The notes under the pieces: model-generated | What the model was told of the DNA's origin: nothing | The model's input: the letters and a program-made list of their open reading frames with translations, nothing else | The model's database searches: none | Source: Flavobacterium sp. FEMGT703F | Lineage (GTDB): Bacteria; Bacteroidota; Bacteroidia; Flavobacteriales; Flavobacteriaceae | Direction of reading: 5' to 3' | Assembly (NCBI GenBank): GCA_002786385.1 | Contig: PGCN01000012.1 | Coordinates: 308,531 to 372,530 of the forward strand | Length of the DNA: 64,000 nucleotides | Made by a program: the position numbers and the translations under genes | In this document: in pieces, positions 36,562 to 45,364 of the stretch | Position numbering within the stretch: the first letter of the stretch is position 1 | Layout of the letters: every line of letters starts with the position of its first letter

Positions 36562-36569
36562 TACTTTTA
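36562..36569 (+). promoter_or_regulatory. -7-like box (TACTTTTA) four bases before the lectin gene ATG
   Basis: TACTTTTA differs from TAnnTTTG in the last base; only four bases separate it from ATG 36574, again suggesting a leaderless transcript. Confidence 0.35.
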
Positions 36570-36573
36570 TAAA

Positions 36574-38676
36574 ATGAAAAAGAGCATCTTTCTATTTTGG
36601 ATAATTTTACTTTGCCTCTCAAATCACGGCTACTCAGCTCGTGTAAACACTGCTCTATTTCAACCCATAACTAATGTCGCCCCGACACTCATAGCTACCG
36701 GAAACCAGATTTACTGTCCGGGAACCTCCATGAAAATTGTGACCAATATGACCATCACAGATCCCGATGACACCGGTATAGATGCGATTTACATCCAAAT
36801 TTCCTCTGGATATGATCTTGGCGCAGACTTACTAACCTTAACGGGCACACACCCTAACATCACAACTTTATGGAATCCCACAACCGGAACACTTACACTA
36901 AGTGGCGTTAGCGGACAACCTACTTACATAGAACTGATTGCTGCCATCAAAGACGTAGAGTTCTCATCAAGCGCAGCCAATCCTTCGGGAATTAGAAACT
37001 TTTCCATTTCTGTCGGACAAGCCAATTACCTTCCGTCTAACGGACACTATTATTTGTACATCCCTAACATCGGTATTACATGGTCGGCAGCCAAAATAGC
37101 AGCACAAAACAGTACTTATTACGGACTACAAGGCTATTTAGCAACGATAACTTCGGCAGAAGAAGCACAAATTGCCGGAGAACAAACTACCGGTGCCGGT
37201 TGGATTGGCGGCAGTGACGAACAAACTGAAGGCATTTGGCGTTGGATGACAGGCCCGGAAAACGGGACTGTTTTTTGGAACGGTAATTTTACCGGTTTTA
37301 CCCCAAACTATGCTTTTTGGAATACCGGTGAACCTAATAGTTCGGGCGATGAAGATTATGCTCACGTAACGGCTCTAGGTGTTGGTATACCCGGCTCTTG
37401 GAACGATTTATCCAATACCGGCTCTTCCAGCGGAGATTACCAACCTAAAGGTTATATTGTAGAATATGGCGGCATGCCGGGCGACCCTGTTTTAAACATT
37501 GCTACCAGCACAACGATTACCATCGCGTCTATTACCTCTACAGCAACAGCCACTCGTTGCGGTAACGGAAATGTATCTTTACAAGCTACTTCAAACACCG
37601 GAACAGTACATTGGTATGACGCTCCTACCGGGGGGAATTTTTTAGGAAGCGGCAACTCATTTACAACGCCAACAATAAGTGCAACTACCCTATTTTACGC
37701 AACTGCTTTTTTAAGTGGCTGTACTACAAACACTGGAACTGCGGTTACGGCATCCGTAATTCCAAAACCACAATTAACCTATACTTCACCTTATGCAATG
37801 TGCGAAGAAAGCTTTGAAGTGATTGAAGTACAAACCTCAGCCGGCATCTTGTTCTGGTACGACAGTCAAACCAGCACAACTCCCATTTTTTTGGGCACCA
37901 ACTTTTTAGTTCCCAACATCAATCAAGACACTACTTATTATGCTCAAGCTGATTTTAACGGTTGTTTGTCAGACAGAGTTGCAGTTGTTGTTGATGTTTA
38001 TCCTAACCCGATTTTAGCTGATGAAACTATTGCACTTTGCGAAGGCGACACCATACTTTTAGACGCTGGAAATCCCGGCATGACATACTTATGGTCAAAT
38101 GGTGCTACAACCCAAAGCATCATGTCTGACGGGCAAACGAATTACTCCGTAACCGTTACAACGCCCGCTCCGGAAAGCTGTTCGAAAACCAAAAACTTCA
38201 GCTTGGCTTATAACCCTGATCCTGTAATTTCATCTGTAACCACCAACGATTTGGCAGTTACCATTAATACCGTTCAAAACGGGAATTTTTTGTATTCTTT
38301 AGACGGAGTCAACTATCAAAACTCAAATTCCTTTACCGTAACCGAAGGCGGATTGTATATGGCTTATGTTAAAGAACCTAACCAATGCGGTGAAGACCAA
38401 AAACCTTTTGTGGTGATTTCTATTCCGGCTTTTTTTACGCCAAATAACGACGGGATAAACGACCGCTGGTACATTAAAGGCATGTCCTATTTTAACAATG
38501 CTCAAGTCACCATTTTTGATCGTTTTGGGAAGTTAATTACGGTCTTAAATAGTTCCAATCCTTCATGGGACGGCACTTATAACGGACAACTCTTACCTTC
38601 AACAGATTATTGGTTTGTGGCTAAAATTGAAGGAATGATGCCCGAAACCAAAGGACATTTTGCTATGAAACGCTAA
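36574..38676 (+). CDS. C-type-lectin-domain surface protein with type B T9SS C-terminal domain
   Basis: 700 residues with a signal peptide (SIFLFWIILLCLSNHGYS). A cadherin-like region at about 30-150 is followed by a C-type lectin domain at about 150-300 (GHYYLYIPNIGITWSAAKIAAQ to GSWNDLSN...KGYIVEYGG). Three Ig-like repeats follow (HWYDAPTGG; FWYDSQTST; LWSNGATTQSI). The last 85 residues are a gliding-motility-type C-terminal domain (FFTPNNDGINDRW ... FDRFGKLI ... DYWF). It should be exported by the T9SS and may bind carbohydrate at the cell surface. No SprF-like partner gene is adjacent. Confidence 0.88.
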   Translation: MKKSIFLFWIILLCLSNHGYSARVNTALFQPITNVAPTLIATGNQIYCPGTSMKIVTNMTITDPDDTGIDAIYIQISSGYDLGADLLTLTGTHPNITTLWNPTTGTLTLSGVSGQPTYIELIAAIKDVEFSSSAANPSGIRNFSISVGQANYLPSNGHYYLYIPNIGITWSAAKIAAQNSTYYGLQGYLATITSAEEAQIAGEQTTGAGWIGGSDEQTEGIWRWMTGPENGTVFWNGNFTGFTPNYAFWNTGEPNSSGDEDYAHVTALGVGIPGSWNDLSNTGSSSGDYQPKGYIVEYGGMPGDPVLNIATSTTITIASITSTATATRCGNGNVSLQATSNTGTVHWYDAPTGGNFLGSGNSFTTPTISATTLFYATAFLSGCTTNTGTAVTASVIPKPQLTYTSPYAMCEESFEVIEVQTSAGILFWYDSQTSTTPIFLGTNFLVPNINQDTTYYAQADFNGCLSDRVAVVVDVYPNPILADETIALCEGDTILLDAGNPGMTYLWSNGATTQSIMSDGQTNYSVTVTTPAPESCSKTKNFSLAYNPDPVISSVTTNDLAVTINTVQNGNFLYSLDGVNYQNSNSFTVTEGGLYMAYVKEPNQCGEDQKPFVVISIPAFFTPNNDGINDRWYIKGMSYFNNAQVTIFDRFGKLITVLNSSNPSWDGTYNGQLLPSTDYWFVAKIEGMMPETKGHFAMKR

Positions 38677-39810
38677 CTATTGTATCTTATTTCGAATTTC
38701 TTCCAACACAAACACGTAGTCTTCCTGATTGTTTAAGAAATCACGATTGGTCACGTCTATAATCAAGACATTGAGGTTTTTTTGCGATTTGATGTAATCC
38801 AAATAGCCATTATTGATTTTTTCTAAATATTCGGCCGGAATTTCCTGCTCGTAACTTCTGCCTCTGGTTTTGATATTCGCTAAAAGACGTTCCGTACTTT
38901 GGTATAAGTAGATATACAAATCAGGCTTCGGCATTTCTTTGTAGATGATGTCAAACATCGTTTTGTACAAACGAAATTCATCTTCCGCCAAAGTCACTTT
39001 CGCAAAAATCAACGATTTGAAAATATGATAATCGGCTACTATAAAATCTTTAAACAAATCGAATTGCGCTAAATCATCGGAAATTTGTTGGTACCTATCG
39101 GCCAAAAAAGACATTTCCAGCGGAAAAGCATAGCGACTCTGATCTTCGTAAAACTTTGGCAAAAACGGATTATCGGCAAAGCGTTCTAATACGGTTTTCG
39201 CATTAAAATCTTCCGCTAATTTATTTGTCAAGGTAGTTTTCCCAGCACCGATATTACCTTCAATGGCGATATAATTAAAATGGTCTAACTTGATTTTGGC
39301 TATCGGGATTTCCAAATTTTGCAACACTTTACAATTGCTTTTGTCTTCGGACAATACTAACAATTCATGCAAATATTTTTGTAAAATCGGATGACGCCAA
39401 TCCAAGTTTAAATCGCGCATCGGCAACAACACAAACAAACGATTTTGCATTTGCGGATGTGGTACTTGCAATTTTTCGGAAGCGATAATTTCTTCATCGT
39501 AAGCAATCACATCAATGTCAATCATTCGGGCTTGGTAACCGGCTAAATCTTCTCGAACTCTGCCCAAAGCTTCTTCCAACAACAGCACTTCTTCCAAAAT
39601 CTGATGGGCCGATTTGTGCGTATTCATCACCACGGCACAATTGTAAAACGGCTCGCTTTCAAATCCCCAAGAAGGTGTTTCATAAAGCTTGGAAACCTTA
39701 ATAATAGTGCCGATTTCTTTGTGCAAACAATCGATGCAATTCTCTATATTTTCGAGACGATTGCCTTGGTTGGTTCCTAAAGATAAAATGACTTGATGCT
39801 GCTTATTCAT
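38677..39810 (-). CDS. folK: Bifunctional HPPK (FolK) / deoxynucleoside kinase fusion
   Basis: A 377-residue fusion. Residues 1-150 are 6-hydroxymethyl-dihydropterin pyrophosphokinase, with SLGTNQGNRLENI, ETPSWGFESEPFYN and YQARMIDIDVIAYDEE. Residues 175-377 are a deoxyadenosine/deoxyguanosine-type kinase with P-loop GNIGAGKT (185-192) and ERFADNPFLPKFYED. The protein joins a folate-pathway step to nucleoside salvage; the fusion is widespread in Bacteroidota. Its stop codon abuts the stop of the convergent lectin gene with no bases between. Confidence 0.93.
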   Translation of the reverse strand: MNKQHQVILSLGTNQGNRLENIENCIDCLHKEIGTIIKVSKLYETPSWGFESEPFYNCAVVMNTHKSAHQILEEVLLLEEALGRVREDLAGYQARMIDIDVIAYDEEIIASEKLQVPHPQMQNRLFVLLPMRDLNLDWRHPILQKYLHELLVLSEDKSNCKVLQNLEIPIAKIKLDHFNYIAIEGNIGAGKTTLTNKLAEDFNAKTVLERFADNPFLPKFYEDQSRYAFPLEMSFLADRYQQISDDLAQFDLFKDFIVADYHIFKSLIFAKVTLAEDEFRLYKTMFDIIYKEMPKPDLYIYLYQSTERLLANIKTRGRSYEQEIPAEYLEKINNGYLDYIKSQKNLNVLIIDVTNRDFLNNQEDYVFVLEEIRNKIQ

Positions 39811-39988
39811 AGAAGCACAAATTAACTAAAACTATTTCAGACTATCGGCAAAAACTACCCGACTGTTAATAACATTTTCTCAACAATTTAAATACTTGGA
39901 AATCATAAAACTTCTATAAATAGTAACTGCTTTGTGCGAAAAAGGCATTATTTTTGTTTGGTCAATGCGTATCTAAATCTGTCCTATC

Positions 39989-42583
39989 ATGTTAAAGAAA
40001 ATCCTTAAAATTGTCGGTGTTATTTTGTTGCTTTTAGTGGTCTCCGCTTTTGCAATTCCGTATTTCTTTAAAGACCAAATTAAGGCTAAAATCGAAAAAG
40101 CCATCAATGAGAAAGTCGATGCCAAAGTGACTTTTGCCGATGCCGATTTGAGTTTGTTTAAAAACTTTCCGAACGCCAGCGTGACTATTGAAAAATTATC
40201 CATCGTAAACAAAGCACCGTTTGAAGGTGATACTTTAGTCGCTTTTGACGAATTGCATTTGAAAATGGCAATCGGACAATTGTTCAACAGCGAAAATGAA
40301 CCAATGCAAATTGACGGCATCGATTCGAAAAACGGACTAATCAACATCATCTTCAACAAAGACGGTGTTGGGAATTTCGACATCGCTTTAAAAGAAGAAA
40401 AACAAGCAAGCGAGGGTAAGAGCAAACCACTTTCACTAAAAATCAAAGAATATTCGATTGAGAATTTCCAATTCAGATACTACGACGAACGTTCGAAAAT
40501 CAAAATGGTTTTAGACAGCATCAACCATGAAGGAACGGGCGATTTTGCGGCTTCCAAACTCGATTTGACGACCAAAACCACCACCAAAGTATCGCTGGAC
40601 ATGGACAAGGTGAATTATATGAAAAACGTTGCCATTTCATTGGATGCGATTTTGGGTATCGATTTAGACCAAAGTAAATATACTTTCAAGAAAAACGAAG
40701 CCAAAATCAACGAATTACCACTGAAGTTTGACGGATTTATACAATTGGCAGACGACGGTCAAGTGTATGATTTGACGTTTCAAACGCCAACTTCCTCGTT
40801 TAAAAATTTCTTGGGCTTGATTCCGGCGCAATATGCGGCCAATTTGAAAGACGTTACTACTAACGGAGATTTCACCGTAACCGGTTTTGCCAAAGGAAAA
40901 TTAACCGATACTACTGTACCTAAATTCAACATTGATATTGCTTCTAACAATGCTTCCTTTCAATATGCGAATATGCCGAAATCGGTTAGAAATATTGTTA
41001 TCGACACCAAAATTATCAATGAAACTGGGTTGATGAACGATACTTATGTCAATTTAGACAAACTGTCTTTCCAAATTGATCAAGATGTGTTTAATGCCAA
41101 AGCCAACATTAAAAACATAGCCGAAAATGCCTTAGTCAATGCCGAACTCAAAGGCACCATCAACTTGGCGAATGTAACCAAAGCTTATCCGGTAAAATTA
41201 GACAAACCGTTGACTGGAGTATTGAAAGCCGATGTGAAAACGGAATTCGACATGCAATCGGTAGAAAAAAGCGATTATGCCCGTATCAAAAATGCCGGAA
41301 CCATCGACTTAACCGGATTTAATTACACCGACGAAAACGGCAAAACCATGAAAATCAGTCGCGCCTTGGTATCTTTTGATCCGAGTCGTGTAAACCTGAA
41401 ACAGTTCAATGCCGTAACCGGAAAAACCGATTTAGCGGTAAATGGGGTGTTGGAAAACTTCTACGGCTTTGTGTTTAAAAACCAAGAGTTGAAAGGCAAC
41501 TTCAACTTACAATCCAATCAGTTAGCGGTCAACGATTTTATGACTACAGAAGCCGATACCAAAAAAGAAACGAAAGCCGCTGAACCGATGAAAATCCCGG
41601 CCTTCCTGAATTGCTCTTTGACCGCCAAAGCCAATACGGTTTTATACGACAATTTGGTGTTGAAAAATGTTTCGGGTAAGGTGATTATAAAAGACCAAAA
41701 AGTGACTTTGGAAAATGGAAAAACGGATATTTTCGGTGGTTCAATTGCGTTTAACGGCGATGTTTCCACCAAAGAAAAAACACCAAAATTCAACATGGAT
41801 TTGGGATTGAACAATGTCGACATCATGCAAACGTTCACGCAATTAGAAATGATGAAAAAAATTGCGCCGATAGCTGGCGTAATCAATGGAAAATTAAACT
41901 CTAAAATCAAATTGTCCGGTAATTTGAATGCGACCGAAATGACCCCGGATTTGAACAGTTTATCGGGCGATTTATTGGGACAATTGCTTTCGACTACCGT
42001 GAATTCGAGTAATTCAACTTTGCTGACGGCTTTGGATGACAAGCTGAATTTTGTGGATTTGAAAAAACTCAACCTCAACGATTTGAAAGCTGCTGTAACT
42101 TTTAAAGACGGAAAAGTCAATGTAAAACCATTCGACATCAAATACCAAGACATCAAGGTAACGGTGGGCGGAACGCATGGTTTTGACCAAAATATGAACT
42201 ACAATTTGAAGTTGGATGTTCCGGCGAAATATTTGGGTACAGAAGCCAACAATTTATTAGCTAAACTGTCTCCGGCCGATGCTAAAAAAGTAGAAAATGT
42301 GCCTATTAATGCGAGTTTGGGCGGTAATTTTAAAAACCCGAAAATCACTACCGATGTGAAGCAAGCTACAACCACTTTGGTCAACAACTTGGTCAAACAA
42401 CAAAAAGACAAAATTACTTCGGGTGTGAAAGAAGGTGTGAATTCGATTATTGCTAACGCTACCAAACCAAAAAACGACACTACCAAAACGGACGTGAAAA
42501 CGGATGTAAAAACCAAAGCCAATAACCTGCTGAACGGTTTGTTGAACAAAAAGAAAAAAGAAGCGCCGAAAACAACTGAATAG
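39989..42583 (+). CDS. AsmA family protein
   Basis: An 864-residue protein with an N-terminal membrane anchor (ILKIVGVILLLLVVSAFAIPYFF) and a long, repetitive beta-rich body. AsmA blocks are at the N-terminus (VTIEKLSIVNKAPFEGDTLVAFDELHLKM) and C-terminus (LDVPAKYLG ... LGGNFKNPKI). The family belongs to the bridge-like proteins proposed to carry lipids across the periplasm or affect outer-membrane assembly. The C-terminal 60 residues are a Lys/Thr/Asp-rich tail. A -7 box TATTTTTG is at 39949-39956. It ends against a palindromic heptad array. Confidence 0.85.
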   Translation: MLKKILKIVGVILLLLVVSAFAIPYFFKDQIKAKIEKAINEKVDAKVTFADADLSLFKNFPNASVTIEKLSIVNKAPFEGDTLVAFDELHLKMAIGQLFNSENEPMQIDGIDSKNGLINIIFNKDGVGNFDIALKEEKQASEGKSKPLSLKIKEYSIENFQFRYYDERSKIKMVLDSINHEGTGDFAASKLDLTTKTTTKVSLDMDKVNYMKNVAISLDAILGIDLDQSKYTFKKNEAKINELPLKFDGFIQLADDGQVYDLTFQTPTSSFKNFLGLIPAQYAANLKDVTTNGDFTVTGFAKGKLTDTTVPKFNIDIASNNASFQYANMPKSVRNIVIDTKIINETGLMNDTYVNLDKLSFQIDQDVFNAKANIKNIAENALVNAELKGTINLANVTKAYPVKLDKPLTGVLKADVKTEFDMQSVEKSDYARIKNAGTIDLTGFNYTDENGKTMKISRALVSFDPSRVNLKQFNAVTGKTDLAVNGVLENFYGFVFKNQELKGNFNLQSNQLAVNDFMTTEADTKKETKAAEPMKIPAFLNCSLTAKANTVLYDNLVLKNVSGKVIIKDQKVTLENGKTDIFGGSIAFNGDVSTKEKTPKFNMDLGLNNVDIMQTFTQLEMMKKIAPIAGVINGKLNSKIKLSGNLNATEMTPDLNSLSGDLLGQLLSTTVNSSNSTLLTALDDKLNFVDLKKLNLNDLKAAVTFKDGKVNVKPFDIKYQDIKVTVGGTHGFDQNMNYNLKLDVPAKYLGTEANNLLAKLSPADAKKVENVPINASLGGNFKNPKITTDVKQATTTLVNNLVKQQKDKITSGVKEGVNSIIANATKPKNDTTKTDVKTDVKTKANNLLNGLLNKKKKEAPKTTE

Positions 42584-42584
42584 A

Positions 42585-42659
42585 GATTTGAGATTAACGA
42601 TTTGAGATTTAAGAATTTTAATGCTGCAATCCTAAATCGTTAATCATCATTCTAAAATC
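42585..42659. repeat. Palindromic 7-nt word array filling the asmA/DUF2797 gap
   Basis: Five heptads GATTnnn or GAATnnn (42585-42619), a 5-base centre, then five heptads nnnAATC or nnnATTC (42625-42659). The right half is the reverse-complement arrangement of the left. The array fills the 78-base space between two convergent stop codons. It could fold as a stem with four paired bases per seven. Confidence 0.85.
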
Positions 42660-42661
42660 AA

Positions 42662-43456
42662 TTATATCGATATCTTGACCACATAACCTTCAAAAGTCCG
42701 AACGTTAAAAACCGTTCCGTCTTCAAACAGTAAGTACTGACCTTTAACGCCGGTGAGTTTTCCGGAGAAGTTGGGTGACTTATCTAAATTCAAGCTATTC
42801 ACTTTGGTTGGATATTGTAAAACCGGATATTGCAATTCGTATAAATCTTCTTTCGTAGAAAAGAAATATTCTTGCACTTCGGTTGGAATAAGGTTTTCTA
42901 ATTTTAGGCGTTCGGCGACCAAATCTACCGAAGGCACATCATTTTTGAGCATCTTTTGCCAATTGGTTTTATCGGCATAATGGTTTTTGAGCGCAACTTC
43001 GGTAATACCGGCTAAATAACGATTCGGAACCTCAACAATCGGAATGGCTTGTACAGCGCCTTGGTCTATCCAACGCGTTGGTACCTGGGTTTTGCGGGTT
43101 ACGCCGACCTTCACTTCACTCGACAAAGCCAAATATACGATATGCGGTTGCAATTGAACTCTTTTTTCGTATTCCAAATCGCGGTCTTCGATGTCTAAGT
43201 GTGCAGTGCTCAATTCGGGTTTCATAATCCAATCGCCGGCTGCAGCAGAACTCATAAAGCAATCGTAGCAAAATCCCTTACGGAAAATCTTTTTCTTTTT
43301 ACCGCAATTTAAACATTGATAACCTTGAAAAGAAATCTCCAGCGATTTGTCTAACAACTGATTCAAACTTAAAAAACTGTTCTCAAACACCAAATAGTAT
43401 TGGATTGGGTTTGAAAATTCGGTTTGCATTTTGGTTAAAACCCCTTCGTATGTCAT
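42662..43456 (-). CDS. DUF2797 protein with a zinc ribbon
   Basis: A 264-residue cytosolic protein. A four-cysteine zinc-binding block CLNCGKKKKIFRKGFCYDCF lies at about residues 47-66. Further family blocks are AHLDIEDRDLEYEKR, HIVYLALSSEVKVGVTRKTQVPTRWIDQGA (a GIY-YIG-like region) and IPIVEVPNRYLAGITEVALK. DUF2797 proteins are of unknown function; the zinc ribbon plus GIY-YIG-like segment hints at nucleic acid interaction. Confidence 0.85.
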   Translation of the reverse strand: MTYEGVLTKMQTEFSNPIQYYLVFENSFLSLNQLLDKSLEISFQGYQCLNCGKKKKIFRKGFCYDCFMSSAAAGDWIMKPELSTAHLDIEDRDLEYEKRVQLQPHIVYLALSSEVKVGVTRKTQVPTRWIDQGAVQAIPIVEVPNRYLAGITEVALKNHYADKTNWQKMLKNDVPSVDLVAERLKLENLIPTEVQEYFFSTKEDLYELQYPVLQYPTKVNSLNLDKSPNFSGKLTGVKGQYLLFEDGTVFNVRTFEGYVVKISI

Positions 43457-43459
43457 TAT

Positions 43460-43590
43460 TATTTAGGAATTAGCCCTTCGACTGCGCTCAGGGTGACAGT
43501 ATTTGATTATAAAAAATAACTTTAGGAATTATTTCCTATTTTAGCGTAAAGTTATCAATCCTAAATCGCAATTCCTAAATCCTAATTCAA
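43460..43590. repeat. 7-nt word array split around a dispersed repeat, between divergent genes
   Basis: Right arm: five heptads of nnnAATC/nnnATTC type from 43555 to 43589, ending two bases before the GH3 ATG. Left arm: TTTAGGAATTAG at 43462-43473, the reverse complement of words in the right arm, next to the DUF2797 start. Between them lies a copy of a 25-base dispersed repeat (43474-43498). Confidence 0.75.
43474..43498. repeat. Copy 1 of a 25-base dispersed repeat (CCCTTCGACT...)
   Basis: Identical over 25 bases to 49781-49805. It starts CCCTTCGACT and ends AGGGTGACA, and translates in one minus-strand frame to LSAVEG, a familiar signature of this widespread intergenic repeat. Confidence 0.85.
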
Positions 43591-43591
43591 A

Positions 43592-45124
43592 ATGCCGTTT
43601 CCCATCATTAATTCTATCGCCTCTTGGGTTTTGAAGCAGCGCATTCATCAGATTGAGTTGTTTTTAAAATACCCTAATGAAGTTCAGAATGAGTTACTGA
43701 TGAATTTAATCCGCACCTGCGACGAAACGGTAATGGGAAAAAAATACGATTTCGAAAGCATCAAATCCTATGAAACTTTTGCCGAACGCATTCCGGTTTC
43801 TTCCTATGAAGACTTAGAACCGATGATTGAAGAAACGCGCAAAGGCTATCAAAATGTTTTTTGGAATACGCCGATTAAATGGTTTGCCAAATCGAGCGGC
43901 ACCACCAATGCCAAGAGCAAATTTATCCCGGTAAGTAACGAAGCTTTAGAAGATTGTCATTACAAAGCCAGTAAGGACTTGTTGTGCATGTATTTGAACA
44001 ACAACGAAAATTCGGAGATGTTTTTAGGGAAAAGTTTGAGGCTCGGCGGCAGTTCTCAGATTTATGAAAACAACAATACGTTCTTCGGTGATTTGTCGGC
44101 CATTCTAATCGAAAACATGCCGATGTGGGCTGAATTCAGTAGCACGCCCAGCAACAAAGTCTCTTTGATGAGCGAATGGGAAAGCAAACTGACCGCCATC
44201 ATCAACGAAACCAAAACCGAAAACGTAACCAGTTTTGCCGGTGTTCCTTCTTGGATGCTGGTCTTGCTGAACCGAATATTAACCGAAACAGGTAAAGACA
44301 ATTTATTCGACTTGTGGCCGAATTTGGAAGTGTATTTTCACGGAGGAGTGAGTTTTGAACCCTATCGCGAACAGTACAAAAAAATATTGCCGAAAGCCGA
44401 TTTCAAATACTACGAAATCTACAATGCTTCCGAAGGTTTCTTTGCTATTCAAGATTTGAATTACTCCAATGATTTGTTGTTGATGTTGGATTACGGCATC
44501 TTCTACGAATTTATCCCGATGGACACTTTTGGCACACCGAATCAAAAAATTATCCGTTTGGCTGATGTGGAATTGTTTAAAAATTACGCCATGGTCATCA
44601 CTACCAATGCCGGTTTGTGGCGCTATATGATAGGTGATACCGTGCGATTTACGTCTTTGAGTCCGTATCGCATTCGGGTTTCCGGCAGAACCAAACACCA
44701 TATCAATGTTTTTGGCGAAGAGCTGATGGTGGAAAATACCGATACTGCAATTGCCAAAACTTGCTCGGTACTAAACTGTGAAGTAATTGATTATACTGTA
44801 GCTCCGATTTTCATGCAAGACAAAGAAAAAGGCGCACATGAATGGATGATAGAATTCAAAAAACATCCGGAAAACATGGCGGTCTTCCAAAAAACCTTAG
44901 ACGAAAACATTCAGTCTGTTAACTCCGATTACGAAGCCAAACGCTACAACAACATGACGTTGAACGAGCTCAAAATCAACGTAGCACGTGAAAATTTATT
45001 CTATGATTGGCTCAAAGAAAACAACAAACTCGGCGGTCAACACAAAATTCCGAGATTGTCCAACCAACGCGATTACTTGGAACAATTGAAAGCCATGCAG
45101 CAAGGTATAAATTCCAAATTTTAA
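43592..45124 (+). CDS. GH3-family acyl-adenylating enzyme
   Basis: A 510-residue member of the GH3 (auxin-responsive promoter) family, related to adenylate-forming enzymes. The ATP-binding motif is KSSGTTNAKSKFIPVS, followed by SFAGVPSWMLVLL, YNASEGFFAIQ and LWRYMIGDTVRF. Plant members conjugate amino acids to carboxylic acids; the bacterial homologues are uncharacterised. There is no signal peptide, so it is cytosolic. The preceding gap and the following gap both hold heptad arrays. Confidence 0.88.
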   Translation: MPFPIINSIASWVLKQRIHQIELFLKYPNEVQNELLMNLIRTCDETVMGKKYDFESIKSYETFAERIPVSSYEDLEPMIEETRKGYQNVFWNTPIKWFAKSSGTTNAKSKFIPVSNEALEDCHYKASKDLLCMYLNNNENSEMFLGKSLRLGGSSQIYENNNTFFGDLSAILIENMPMWAEFSSTPSNKVSLMSEWESKLTAIINETKTENVTSFAGVPSWMLVLLNRILTETGKDNLFDLWPNLEVYFHGGVSFEPYREQYKKILPKADFKYYEIYNASEGFFAIQDLNYSNDLLLMLDYGIFYEFIPMDTFGTPNQKIIRLADVELFKNYAMVITTNAGLWRYMIGDTVRFTSLSPYRIRVSGRTKHHINVFGEELMVENTDTAIAKTCSVLNCEVIDYTVAPIFMQDKEKGAHEWMIEFKKHPENMAVFQKTLDENIQSVNSDYEAKRYNNMTLNELKINVARENLFYDWLKENNKLGGQHKIPRLSNQRDYLEQLKAMQQGINSKF

Positions 45125-45152
45125 AAATTTCAAATCTCAGATTCTAAATTTC
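45125..45152 (+). repeat. 7-nt word array immediately before a small lipoprotein gene
   Basis: Four heptads in phase (AAATTTC at 45125, a variant at 45132 and 45139, AAATTTC again at 45146), ending two bases before the ATG at 45155. Confidence 0.6.
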
Positions 45153-45154
45153 AG

Positions 45155-45292
45155 ATGAAAAAAATAGTTGCTTTACTCCTGCTTTCTGGCTTTATAACTT
45201 CTTGTGGTCCAAAAAGATTGGGCTGCGGTCCGGGACGCTGTGAGGTAGAAAATCCGACACTAAAAACAAAGCCTTTAAAAAATATTTGCTAA
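45155..45292 (+). CDS. Tiny Cys/Gly-rich lipoprotein (45 residues)
   Basis: ATG 45155 to TAA 45290-45292. The product begins MKKIVALLLLSGFITSC, a clear lipoprotein signal with C17 as the acylation site, followed by GPKRLGCGPGRC and a short polar tail ending in cysteine. Four cysteines in a 29-residue mature part suggest disulfides or metal binding. It is 30 bases after the GH3 stop and 72 before the receptor gene. Function unknown. Confidence 0.7.
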   Translation: MKKIVALLLLSGFITSCGPKRLGCGPGRCEVENPTLKTKPLKNIC

Positions 45293-45364
45293 AAATTTCA
45301 CCATTGCTGTAACATTTGGATGTGTTGAAAGTCTTACAAGACAATCATCAATCAATCAACATCC

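Noticed and set aside
41518..42156. 212-residue minus-strand ORF
   Set aside because: Antisense shadow within the AsmA-like gene, hydrophobic by codon complement.
42585..42659. Regularly spaced repeats that might be a CRISPR array
   Set aside because: Units are 7-8 bases with no spacers of 25-40 bases and no cas genes are present anywhere in the window.
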